This document shows positions 44,730-53,196 of a stretch of DNA of 64,000 nt, in pieces. This DNA is from Candidatus Gastranaerophilales bacterium. Its GTDB lineage: Bacteria; Cyanobacteriota; Vampirovibrionia; Gastranaerophilales; Gastranaerophilaceae. How positions within the stretch are numbered: the first letter of the stretch is position 1; each line of letters opens with the position of its first letter. The DNA lies in contig CANPYC010000001.1 of the NCBI GenBank assembly GCA_947587615.1, positions 1 through 64,000 of the forward strand. Reading direction: 5' to 3'. The translations under genes and the position numbers were made by a program. The notes under the pieces are model-generated. The model ran no database searches and was not told the origin of the DNA. It worked only from the letters and a program-made list of their open reading frames with translations.

Positions 44730-46595
44730 ATGAAAATCAATTTTTTAAATTTTTACAATATCAAAAATCAATTAAATAATAATCAAAAAACGACTTTGTC
44801 TTCCGTAAAAAATTTTAATATTACGCTTCAAAAGTCTAATGATAGCTTTACGCTTCAAAATCTTAATTTTAGAAGCAGAAAGTTTGATAAAACAAACTCT
44901 AAACAAACAATTTCTCAAACCGATAAATCAAAAGAACAGACTAATAACGGGGTATATATTGCCTATCAAAACAGAAGCTTCAAGCGTTTTAATTCAATGT
45001 ATGAAGCAATGGATTATACTGACGTATGCAGAAAAGAAAAAGGTTTAAACAACCCTATTATTATAAAAGCAAAATTTGTTGAAAGTGTAAATTCTAAAGG
45101 AGATTTGATTGTTGATAGAGAAAAATTGATGGAAATTATAGACAATCAAAGATTAAAAAACGCATTTTTTTTATTTGATAAAAACGGAGTATGCAAATAT
45201 TTTTTAAGCAGGGAAAAACTTGAAGAATATATATTAAAACGTCAACAAGAAGAACAGTTCAAATTAGGTATTGATTTTATTTTTGAAAAGGGTGCAAAAG
45301 TTCCTTTTAAAAGCAGTGACGGAAAAATAAGTATAAAAAAAGAATACCGTGAAAAAATTTTAAACATATTAAATAAATCTTCTAATCCAAAAAGCAGTAC
45401 TTCTTTAGATAATAGAATTTATATGATTAGAAAAGATATGACTTTTGAAGTGTTTAATTCAACTAACGAAGCTGCAATTGCTCTTAATATAAATGAAAAC
45501 AATATAAAAAGAAGCCTTCGGGGAATATGCAGCCCTAAGATAAATGCGGCTTTTGTTTATGCTTGTGATGTTGAATATAAAGACGAAAACGGAGTTTCGC
45601 ACCCCGATTTAGATAAAATTGACAGATTGTCCAAAGGGGTTGATGACAGAAGCTTTTATCTGATTGCTAAACTCGGATTTTTTAAAAAATTTGAAAACAT
45701 AAAAGAAGCTGCTTTATTTTTAAATATAGACCCAATCAATGTTTTAAGAGCCTTAAGCGGCGCTACGCACTCAACTAAAGGTTATATTATAAAAGAAGCA
45801 AACGAGGTTGAAAAAGTAGTAAAAAGAGGTGTTGTTGAAGTTGACACAGATAAAATTCTTGAATACGCAAAAGAAATTGACAACGATTATTGCGTAATTT
45901 CAGATGATAGAGATTTTCAAATTTTTACACGTCTTATAGACGCAAAGAAATATAAACAAGAAAAACTTTCACAAAACAAAAAAGCTCAGGTTGTTCCCGC
46001 TTCATTACTTAAAACACTAACACAAGAAGGAGAAATTGTTTTTGATACTAAAAAAATTGAAGAATATTTAAAAAATTCAACTGATGCAATATATGTAATT
46101 GATTATAAGGGGGCATATAAAAAATTTCCGTCAATAAAAGAAGCAGCTTTATATATAGGCTGCAAGGAAAGTTACATACAAGATATACTAAACGGTAAAA
46201 CTTTATCCTTAAAAGGTTTTACAGTAGCTCCCGCTTATATACCCGAATATTACAAAGAAGATAAAACGCTATCTGTCAACAGAGAATTGATAGAAAGATA
46301 TAGAGAAAAAATAGACAAAAGTTTATATGTAATAAAAGAAGATGGGAGCTATAAAAAAGTTAACTCGCCCAAAGAAGCAGCGCAATTTATAGGTTGTCAA
46401 ACGCAAAACGTTCGCTCCCTTCTGAGAAACGAACGACTTACAACAAGCAGCGCATCAATAATAAACGCAAGATTTGTTGAAAGAATTGATGAAAAAGGTA
46501 ATATAACGATTGATAAAAGCGCCATAGATGAACGTATTAAAGAAATGATTAGCGCAAAAGAAAGAAAATCAAAGTTTCTTAAAAAACCAAAATGA
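44730..46595 (+). CDS. NUMOD1-like tandem-repeat protein D (7 modules)
   Basis: 621 residues, the longest of the set. A 73-residue leader (MKINFLNFYNIKNQL, later QNLNFRSRKF) precedes modules at 74-144, 145-228, 229-306, 307-385, 386-452, 453-530 and 531-621. Modules 1, 2 and 5 are eroded: they keep the opening strand and closing helix but lose the EAA-xx-IGC helix-turn-helix. Modules 6 and 7 are near consensus. The C-terminus is a basic tail (KERKSKFLKKPK). AGGAG precedes the ATG by twelve bases, a long spacing. Mixed intact and decaying modules suggest duplication and drift. Confidence 0.78.
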   Translation: MKINFLNFYNIKNQLNNNQKTTLSSVKNFNITLQKSNDSFTLQNLNFRSRKFDKTNSKQTISQTDKSKEQTNNGVYIAYQNRSFKRFNSMYEAMDYTDVCRKEKGLNNPIIIKAKFVESVNSKGDLIVDREKLMEIIDNQRLKNAFFLFDKNGVCKYFLSREKLEEYILKRQQEEQFKLGIDFIFEKGAKVPFKSSDGKISIKKEYREKILNILNKSSNPKSSTSLDNRIYMIRKDMTFEVFNSTNEAAIALNINENNIKRSLRGICSPKINAAFVYACDVEYKDENGVSHPDLDKIDRLSKGVDDRSFYLIAKLGFFKKFENIKEAALFLNIDPINVLRALSGATHSTKGYIIKEANEVEKVVKRGVVEVDTDKILEYAKEIDNDYCVISDDRDFQIFTRLIDAKKYKQEKLSQNKKAQVVPASLLKTLTQEGEIVFDTKKIEEYLKNSTDAIYVIDYKGAYKKFPSIKEAALYIGCKESYIQDILNGKTLSLKGFTVAPAYIPEYYKEDKTLSVNRELIERYREKIDKSLYVIKEDGSYKKVNSPKEAAQFIGCQTQNVRSLLRNERLTTSSASIINARFVERIDEKGNITIDKSAIDERIKEMISAKERKSKFLKKPK

Positions 46596-46687
46596 TAAAT
46601 TATCAAAAATATTCTTTAGGAGTTTTTTAAAAATATAAAATAAAAACACAAATTAAAACCACAAAACCAAAGGAAATTAAAACAAAT

Positions 46688-48028
46688 ATGAAAATAAACA
46701 GCATTATCAATTTTAGCAAAATATATAACAGTAATATTCAAACACTTCAAACAAAAAGCAAAAAAGAACAAGATAATAACAATAACAATAAAATCGGCTT
46801 GGATAGCCTAAAGGGAAATCTTTTTTCTTCAATAAAGCTGAGTTTTAAAAGTAAACCAAAAGTCCCCGTATATGTCATCGACAAAGACGGTTCTTGTAAA
46901 AAATTCGCTTCTCAAAAAGAAGCGGCAGCTCATCTTGACAGTTACAGCTCGGATGTCAGTCAGGCAGCAAGAAAAGGTTATACCATAAAAGGCAAATCAA
47001 TAGTTAAAGCAAGCGAAATTGAACAAATTGATAAAGATGGGAATATTGTTGTTGATAAAGATAAAATAAAGGAAATTATAAAAAACTCCGATAAAAGACT
47101 ATACGCAATAAAATATAACGGAGAATATAAAGAATGCTCTTCTCAAAAAGAAGCAAGAGAATTTATAGGCTGCGATAAAAGTAATTTAAGAGCTTTGATA
47201 TACGGCACAATCAACACTCTAAACGGTTATACGGTTATAAAAGCATCGGAAGCGGAAACTCTTGACGACAAGGGAGAAACGGTTATAGACGTTGAAAAAA
47301 TTGAAAAAATTGCTCGAAACATAGATAAGAGAATATATATCATATCAAAAGAAGGCGTATACAGGCAATGTTCCAATCAATCCGAAGCAGCGCAAATTAT
47401 AGGAACGGATCCAAGCAATGTTTCAGCTGTGTTAAACAATAGATCACGCACAATCAAAGGCTTTTTTGTAATAAAAGCAAGCGATATCGAAACAAAAGAC
47501 AAAGAAGGCAGAATTGTTACGGATGAAAAAAAGCTTAGCGAAATTATGAAAAATTTAGATAAAAATATATATGTTTTTAATCAATACGGCGAATATAAGA
47601 AATTTGCTTCAAGAAAAGAAGCAGCGCAATTCATAGGCTGTAATATTTGCAGTATAGGACAGGTATTAAACGGATCGGCTAAAACAATTAACGGCTACAG
47701 CATTGTTAGAGCAAGCGAAGTTGAAGAAAGAAATCAAGCAGGAACAATTAAAGTTGATGAAGAAAAAATCAAAGAACTTTCAAAAAAAATTAACAGAGGC
47801 GTTTATGTAATATCGCAAGACGGAACATATAAAAAATATTCAACCCCAAAGGAAACTTCAAGGGCTTTAAATATATCTGCAAAAAGCATTATAAACGTTT
47901 TAGCACACAAGGCAAAAACAACGGGCGGTTTTAGAATGGTTAGAGCAGCAGATATTGAAACATTGGATAACAACGGTAATGTTGCTGTTGATGAAGAAAA
48001 ATTGAGAGAAATTTTAAGCAAAAGATAA
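46688..48028 (+). CDS. NUMOD1-like tandem-repeat protein E (5 modules)
   Basis: 446 residues. The leader (1-58) has a run of Asn and ends FSSIKLSFKSKPK, nearly the same as protein A. Modules lie at 59-136, 137-214, 215-292, 293-370 (each exactly 78) and 371-446. Variable tetrapeptides after the I-G-C position: YSSD, DKSN, DPSN, NICS, SAKS, on a strongly conserved framework. This is the most regular protein of the six and the best model for the module. The untranslated leader (AAAGGAAATTAAAACAAAT) resembles that of A. No nuclease motif. Confidence 0.8.
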   Translation: MKINSIINFSKIYNSNIQTLQTKSKKEQDNNNNNKIGLDSLKGNLFSSIKLSFKSKPKVPVYVIDKDGSCKKFASQKEAAAHLDSYSSDVSQAARKGYTIKGKSIVKASEIEQIDKDGNIVVDKDKIKEIIKNSDKRLYAIKYNGEYKECSSQKEAREFIGCDKSNLRALIYGTINTLNGYTVIKASEAETLDDKGETVIDVEKIEKIARNIDKRIYIISKEGVYRQCSNQSEAAQIIGTDPSNVSAVLNNRSRTIKGFFVIKASDIETKDKEGRIVTDEKKLSEIMKNLDKNIYVFNQYGEYKKFASRKEAAQFIGCNICSIGQVLNGSAKTINGYSIVRASEVEERNQAGTIKVDEEKIKELSKKINRGVYVISQDGTYKKYSTPKETSRALNISAKSIINVLAHKAKTTGGFRMVRAADIETLDNNGNVAVDEEKLREILSKR

Positions 48029-48119
48029 TTTTTAGAAGTTTTAAACATAATGCGAGGTTAGCTTCAAATTTTAAATTCTGCCTCGCTTTAAATCTCTATA
48101 CTACCGAAGAATAAAACAA

Positions 48120-49058
48120 ATGAAAATATATTCCTTTAAAAATCAAAATTTTCTTTTAAATTCAAGAAAAATTAACAATAATAAATTGCAAAATATTACC
48201 AATTATAAAGAGGACAAAGTAAAATATTGCAATATGTCCTTAGTATATTTTCAAAATATAAGCTTTGGCATAAAATCTATGCCAATTTGCGCTTATAAAG
48301 AAGATGGAACATATAAAATATTTACAAGTATTTGCGAAGCTGCAAAAGAGCTTGGTTGTAAGCAGCCGAATATTTCAATAGCTTTAAAGAAAGGCTATAA
48401 AGTAAAAGATTACAGAATAATCGAGCTTAATAAAGTATCTTACGAGGATGAAAACGGTTTAAAGATAGATGAAAATAAAATTTTAGAATTATCAAAAAAA
48501 TTTGAAAAAAACGAAGTTTATATAATAAACAAAGACGGCGAATGTAAAAGTTATAAGAGTATAGCAGGCGCAAAACGATGTATAAAAAATGTTGATATTT
48601 ATAAAATATTAAACGCAAAAACACATATCGGCAACATTACCGCAGCAAAGCCCCATGAGGTTATATCATACAATAATCAAGGTAATAAAACGATTGACAA
48701 TAATAAACTTAATAAAATTTTAAAAAGGTTCAGCTATAACCCTAACGGAATTTATGTCATATTTCAAGACGGAAGCTGTAAAAAATATAAAAATCAAACA
48801 GAAGCTGCAAAAGCCATGAATGTAACACATCAATGCATAAGCAATGCTTTGAGCAGTAAAAAAGATAAACAAAAAAGGGTGAAAAAATGTTTGCTTTTAA
48901 AAGCAAGTGATATTGAGAGAATTGATAAAAACGGCGATATTGAACTTAATATTGATTTAATTGCAAAAAAGCTTGAAAAATATTCAATGGTGTTTAGGGA
49001 AGATGTTTTTGAAAATTTAGCAAAAGAATTAAACGGAAAACACATGGGGTTATGTTGA
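48120..49058 (+). CDS. NUMOD1-like tandem-repeat protein F (3 modules)
   Basis: 312 residues. Leader 1-53 ends FQNISFGIKSM. Modules lie at 54-131, 132-209 and 210-312. Module 2 has a shortened, eroded helix-turn-helix (AGAKRCIKNVDIYKIL); modules 1 and 3 keep EAAKELGCKQPNIS and EAAKAMNVTHQCIS. A 20-residue C-terminal extension follows the last module and ends HMGLC. It is the most diverged member and closes the cluster. No ribosome site is clear; GAAGAATAAAACAAATG resembles the leaders of A and E. Confidence 0.75.
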   Translation: MKIYSFKNQNFLLNSRKINNNKLQNITNYKEDKVKYCNMSLVYFQNISFGIKSMPICAYKEDGTYKIFTSICEAAKELGCKQPNISIALKKGYKVKDYRIIELNKVSYEDENGLKIDENKILELSKKFEKNEVYIINKDGECKSYKSIAGAKRCIKNVDIYKILNAKTHIGNITAAKPHEVISYNNQGNKTIDNNKLNKILKRFSYNPNGIYVIFQDGSCKKYKNQTEAAKAMNVTHQCISNALSSKKDKQKRVKKCLLLKASDIERIDKNGDIELNIDLIAKKLEKYSMVFREDVFENLAKELNGKHMGLC

Positions 49059-49809
49059 AAATTCGTATAATTGATTGTTTTGAGCTTTAGTTTTACTCGT
49101 GTTTAGAAACAATAAATCCTTGACAATCTTAAGACTTGAAACACGTACCCTAAACGTCATTGAAACAATACAGCCTCCATGTCAAAATTAAATAACCATA
49201 ATCAGATATACTCATAGCAATCTTGCCGAACGGTTAAGCGTTCTAAGAATATGTCATTGCAAGAACGGGTTATTTTTAAAATCCGTATGGCAGGCTTTAG
49301 TTTAGCGTTTTATTGAAGTTTAACCTTTGACAATCTTACTAAAACCCGTTTTGTCCCCGCATGTCATTAGCAAGGGAGAAGTAATTAAAAGGATGTTTAA
49401 AAGCCATAGGGTGGGTTTTCGCCACCATGCTCTAAGTTAAAATCAAAACCCGCAAGTTAGGTTTTAGAATGGTACCCTGCTATCAGCCTGTGCAATCTTA
49501 CCGAATTTCCGCTCTCCATGTCATTGCAAAAGGAATTATTGATAAAAGTATGAAAATAAAAATCCGCAGGGTAGATTTCAGTCCACCGTTTTATAAAGGT
49601 AACCCATGGTAATCTTGCTGAATATGTACATGTTTCAAATGTAACGGCAGACTAAAGTCTACCATACAGATATCGGTTTTAGTTGCTTCGCAAGCCCATC
49701 AAACATACAGGCTCACTAACATTAAGCTATTGTAAATTTTTGTTAAATATTTCTCAAGTTTAACAAAAAATGAACGATTATATTAGCAAAAAGATGAGGA
49801 TGGCGTAAA
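49059..49809. other. 750-bp non-coding tract with dispersed repeats
   Basis: No credible gene. It contains a 42-bp repeat shared with 1403-1445 (at 49433-49474), CAGCCTGTGCAATCTTACC (49484-49502), a diverged copy of the GCAGGGTAGATTTCA palindrome arm (49565-49586) and a GGCAGACTAAAGTCTACC palindrome (49647-49664). Variants of CAATCTT(G/A)CC and ATGTCATT(G)CAA recur several times. It looks like a stack of degenerate copies of one intergenic element next to the repeat-protein cluster. Confidence 0.7.
49433..49474. repeat. Dispersed intergenic repeat, copy 2
   Basis: About 42 bp nearly identical to 1403-1445, sharing the core CCCGCAAGTTAGGTTTTAG and the preceding TAAGTTAAAA. Followed, as in copy 1, by nearby CAGCCTGTG-CAATCTT and GACTAAAGTCT elements in a different order. 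Confidence 0.75.
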
Positions 49810-50724
49810 ATGACTAATGAAACAAGAAAACAAGAAAATCTATCGTGTGAAATAGAGAACGAAGCTTCAAAAATTGACAAAGAAGCAAAAGAGAATGCGC
49901 TTAAAAATATTATTGTTGAAAATATTTCAGATAAAACAAACGAAGACAATTTAAAAAACAAACCTCAAGAAAATCAATGGGAATCATCTTTAGCAATAAA
50001 AAATTACAACAAGAGTAAAATTGAAGAAAAAAGAAGACGATATAGACAGGATTGTTTTGGTTTACTTGCGAACGAACTAACGGAAGAAGATAAAGACAAC
50101 TACGAAGACACAATTTTAACCGTTAAAGCTTTTAATAAAAAGATTGTTGAAAACGAAGTTTCAAAAGGTGTTATTCAAAAACAATACGGCGACTTCATTG
50201 AAACAAGTTTAACTTTGTATGACGGCTTAACTTATAGTCAATTAACGGATGAACAAAAAAATCAGTTGGAAAAATATGAACAGATAATGAAATTAATTGA
50301 TGAGTTAAATTTAAGAGCCATAGTTACACCTATTTTTGAAATTACAAATGAAATCAGGATTCAAAAAGTTAACTCGAGCAAGGATGAAAATAAACAAGCA
50401 CAACAAGATAAAACAGACAATGAAATTAAAGAAAAAGAAAAAATAATTGAAGATAAAATCTCGACACTTCAAGAAGAAAAGCTGCAAGAAGTTGAAGAGC
50501 AGCTAAATATCGAAGCGCAAGATTTATCGGATGAGCAGGAAGAAATTAAAGAAGATGACTCAAGCAATTTAGCTCAAGATGCTATAAATAATGTTTTTGA
50601 ACAACTGAATAAAATACAGTTGCCAAGAAGCGTTGAAATTATTCAAGAAGAAGACAATGCTCAAACCGAACTTAATGAATCAAAAGAGGAAGAAGACTTG
50701 TCCGACCTTTTAAGAATTGAATAA
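49810..50724 (+). CDS. Acidic coiled-coil hypothetical protein
   Basis: 304 residues, not recognised. Very rich in Glu, Lys, Asn and Asp. A central helical part (about 65-190) includes RRRYRQDCFGLLANELTEED, and the C-terminal third is a Gln/Glu-rich coiled coil (KEKEKIIEDKISTLQEEKLQ) ending in an acidic tail. No signal peptide or membrane segment. It is preceded by the repeat tract and followed 41 bases later by mutS2 on the same strand. Ribosome site GAGGA is eleven bases before the ATG. Confidence 0.65.
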   Translation: MTNETRKQENLSCEIENEASKIDKEAKENALKNIIVENISDKTNEDNLKNKPQENQWESSLAIKNYNKSKIEEKRRRYRQDCFGLLANELTEEDKDNYEDTILTVKAFNKKIVENEVSKGVIQKQYGDFIETSLTLYDGLTYSQLTDEQKNQLEKYEQIMKLIDELNLRAIVTPIFEITNEIRIQKVNSSKDENKQAQQDKTDNEIKEKEKIIEDKISTLQEEKLQEVEEQLNIEAQDLSDEQEEIKEDDSSNLAQDAINNVFEQLNKIQLPRSVEIIQEEDNAQTELNESKEEEDLSDLLRIE

Positions 50725-50765
50725 TTTTTAAAATATATAAGCTGTTTTTCTGATAAAATTATCTT

Positions 50766-53150
50766 ATGAATAATTCACAAGATAATTTTATTGTTTCATC
50801 AAATAATTCATTATCCGAACATCACTTAGCTCTTGAATTTGATAAGGTTTTATTAAACCTCTCAAGGTATGCTAATTCAACTTTAGCTAAAAATAAGTGC
50901 TTAAATCTTGATGTGTATTCAAAAAAAGCTCAAATTGAATATGAATTGAAGCTTGTTGATGAAGCAAAAAGCATTATTGATGATAGCCAAAATTCTGTTC
51001 CTATTGATGAAATAGAAGATATTGAGCAAATATTTAAGGAACATTATTTTAACATTGATGAAATTATAAACCTTGCAAAAAATCTTCAAAGTGCAAGATT
51101 AACTAAAAATTTTATCTCTAAATTTCAAGGTATGTCAAATATCAATGAAATTATAAAAAATATTTATATAAATAAAGAATTTGAAGATGAAATTTTTCAA
51201 ACTTTTGATAATGAATTGAATGTTGTTGACTCTGCTTCAATTGAGCTTAAATCTCTAAGAGCATCACTTCGGGATAACAAAGAAAATTTAAAAAATGCGG
51301 TTAATAACCTGCTTCAAAATCATTCTTTTGTTGATAATCTTCAAGATACAATAGTTTCAACAAGAGATAATCGCCCTGTTTTTCAGGTTAAGGCAAGCTG
51401 TAAAAATAAAGTAGCGGGAATTGTTCACGATATTTCATCAACAAATTTAACCTATTTTATTGAACCTGCACAATTAATTCCTTTATCAAATAAAATCAGA
51501 CAGATTGAAATTGAAATTCAAGCTGAAATTGAGCGAATTTTAGCAAAATTATCCTCAAAATTAAAAGATATAAAAGATGAGCTAAAGAAAAATCAAGAAA
51601 TTTTAGAAAAAATCGACATAATTTTTGCAAAAGCAAAATATTCAATTCATCTTAGTGCGCAAAGTGCCGAGTTGACGGATGAAAAAATTATTGATATTCA
51701 AGCAATGCGCCATCCTCTACTTGTTGAAGTTAAAGAAGATGTTGTTGAAAACGACTTTCAGCTGGGTAAAAACTACAAGTGTCTTTTAATAACGGGCTCA
51801 AATACGGGAGGTAAAACCGTTGCCCTAAAGTGCGCAGGATTAATGGTTTTAATGACAAAAGCAGGGCTTCATATTCCTTGTTTGGGTGCTAGGATTTATC
51901 CTTTTTGCGATATATTTTGTGATATTTCAAAAGAACAAAGTTTAGAGCAGGGTTTTTCAACTTTTTCCGCTCATATTAAAAATATAGCAAATATTTTAGA
52001 TAATATTGGCTCTAATTCTTTAATTTTACTTGATGAACTGGGTTCAGGTACAGACCCAACGGAAGGCGCAAGTTTATCAAGGGCAATATTGAATTTTATT
52101 AAAGAAAAAGAAGCTTTAGCTGTTATTACAACGCACTTAGGAGAATTAAAAACTTTAAAATATAATGACAACTGGTTTGAAAATGCCACGGTTTTATTTG
52201 ACATAGCAAAACTTAAACCTTGCTATAAGCTGATTGTTGGAATGTCGGGGACATCTAACGCAATAGATATATCTTCTCAATTGGGGCTAAATCCTTCAAT
52301 AATTGAAAAAGCAAGAGAATTTTTGCTTGATAAAAATGATGATACTTCAAAATTATTTTTAGAAATTGAAAAAACAAGCGCAAATTTAATTAAAAAAGAG
52401 CAAGAAGCCCTGTCTTATCTTGATAAAACAAAATTATCAAAAGAAGAATACGATAAAAAACTTCAAGAACTCAAGCAAAACAAGAAAAAATCTCTTGAAA
52501 ACTTTAAAAAGAAATTCCAAACGCAACTGGAAGCTGCAAGAGAAGAAATAAAACAAGCGGTTGATGAAATAAGAAAAGAAAAATCTCTTAAAGTCGCAAT
52601 GCGCTCATATAACCGCTTATCAAAAATTGAAGCAAAAATCAGAGAAGAATTTTCAACAACCGATGATGAGCTTGCTCAAAAATTTGTTGATTTAAACCCT
52701 GATGAGCTAAAAATCGGTCAAAGCGTTTTGATTAAAAAGCTTGAACAGGTTGTAATACTGGATAGCCTGCCTGATAAAAAAGGTTATGTTGAAGTTAGAA
52801 TTGGTAATATTAAATCTAAAATTCATTTATCAAAGCTTGCAAAAACCGATAAAAAAGTTGCAAGTCACCTAAAAAAAGTAAATGTTTCTTTTGATAACCA
52901 TGATAATTTATTATCCCGCCTTGATTTAAGGGGTATGAGGGTATTGGAAGCAATTGAATATCTTGATGAAAAGCTTGATAAGGCAAGTTTAAGAGGTTTA
53001 AATCAAATAACAATTATCCATGGGTATGGTACGGGAGCGCTAAAACAAGCTGTCAGCGACTATTTAAAACATTCTCCTTATGTTGCAAAGTTTAGATACG
53101 GGGATGAAACAGAAGGTAGAGACGGCGTTGTTATAGTAGATTTATTATAA
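50766..53150 (+). CDS. mutS2: MutS2-family ATPase/endonuclease
   Basis: 794 residues. LEFDKVLLNLSRYANS at the N-terminus, the MutS core with ITGSNTGGKTVALK (Walker A, near 340), LLDELGSGTDPTEG (Walker B), TTHLGELK, then a long coiled coil (about 520-620) and the C-terminal Smr nuclease domain with LDLRGMRVLEAIEYLD and IIHGYGTGALKQAV. The full architecture is intact. MutS2 suppresses recombination or rescues collided ribosomes rather than mismatch repair. It sits directly downstream of the repeat-protein region and upstream of an AlkD-like gene. Confidence 0.95.
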   Translation: MNNSQDNFIVSSNNSLSEHHLALEFDKVLLNLSRYANSTLAKNKCLNLDVYSKKAQIEYELKLVDEAKSIIDDSQNSVPIDEIEDIEQIFKEHYFNIDEIINLAKNLQSARLTKNFISKFQGMSNINEIIKNIYINKEFEDEIFQTFDNELNVVDSASIELKSLRASLRDNKENLKNAVNNLLQNHSFVDNLQDTIVSTRDNRPVFQVKASCKNKVAGIVHDISSTNLTYFIEPAQLIPLSNKIRQIEIEIQAEIERILAKLSSKLKDIKDELKKNQEILEKIDIIFAKAKYSIHLSAQSAELTDEKIIDIQAMRHPLLVEVKEDVVENDFQLGKNYKCLLITGSNTGGKTVALKCAGLMVLMTKAGLHIPCLGARIYPFCDIFCDISKEQSLEQGFSTFSAHIKNIANILDNIGSNSLILLDELGSGTDPTEGASLSRAILNFIKEKEALAVITTHLGELKTLKYNDNWFENATVLFDIAKLKPCYKLIVGMSGTSNAIDISSQLGLNPSIIEKAREFLLDKNDDTSKLFLEIEKTSANLIKKEQEALSYLDKTKLSKEEYDKKLQELKQNKKKSLENFKKKFQTQLEAAREEIKQAVDEIRKEKSLKVAMRSYNRLSKIEAKIREEFSTTDDELAQKFVDLNPDELKIGQSVLIKKLEQVVILDSLPDKKGYVEVRIGNIKSKIHLSKLAKTDKKVASHLKKVNVSFDNHDNLLSRLDLRGMRVLEAIEYLDEKLDKASLRGLNQITIIHGYGTGALKQAVSDYLKHSPYVAKFRYGDETEGRDGVVIVDLL

Positions 53151-53164
53151 ATTATTGTTGAATT

Positions 53165-53196
53165 ATGATTGAAGAAGTAAATGATTGAAGAAGTTA
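53165..53196 (+). repeat. 16-bp tandem duplication at a start codon
   Basis: ATGATTGAAGAAGTAA (53165-53180) is followed at once by ATGATTGAAGAAGTTA (53181-53196), differing in one base. The first copy starts a 7-codon frame that ends at TGA 53186-53188, overlapping the real start of the AlkD-like gene in another phase. Confidence 0.85.

Larger units (their letters stand above)
41773..48960 (+). repeat. Array of about 26 NUMOD1-like coding modules across six genes
   Basis: Modules of about 78 codons (234 bp) are tandemly repeated within each of six adjacent genes: 4, 3, 4, 7, 5 and 3. In protein E four successive modules are exactly 78 residues. DNA identity is locally high between modules of different genes (for example the segments coding KKFASQKEAA in A1 and E1, and AAQFIGC in A3 and E4), pointing to duplication and possibly recombination among genes. 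Confidence 0.85.

Noticed and set aside
46862-48028. Calcium-binding EF-hands in the module linkers (for example DKDGNIVVDKDK)
   Set aside because: The linkers lack a consistent acidic residue at loop position 12 and vary freely; the pattern fits a turn before the linker helix rather than EF-hands.
41773-48960. CRISPR array
   Set aside because: The periodicity is 234 bp, in frame and protein-coding, with diverged copies; there are no short identical repeats with unique spacers anywhere in the window.
41611-49058. Homing endonucleases or group I intron ORFs in the repeat cluster
   Set aside because: No GIY-YIG, HNH or LAGLIDADG motif is visible in any of the six proteins, and no intron-like RNA structure or interrupted host gene is apparent.
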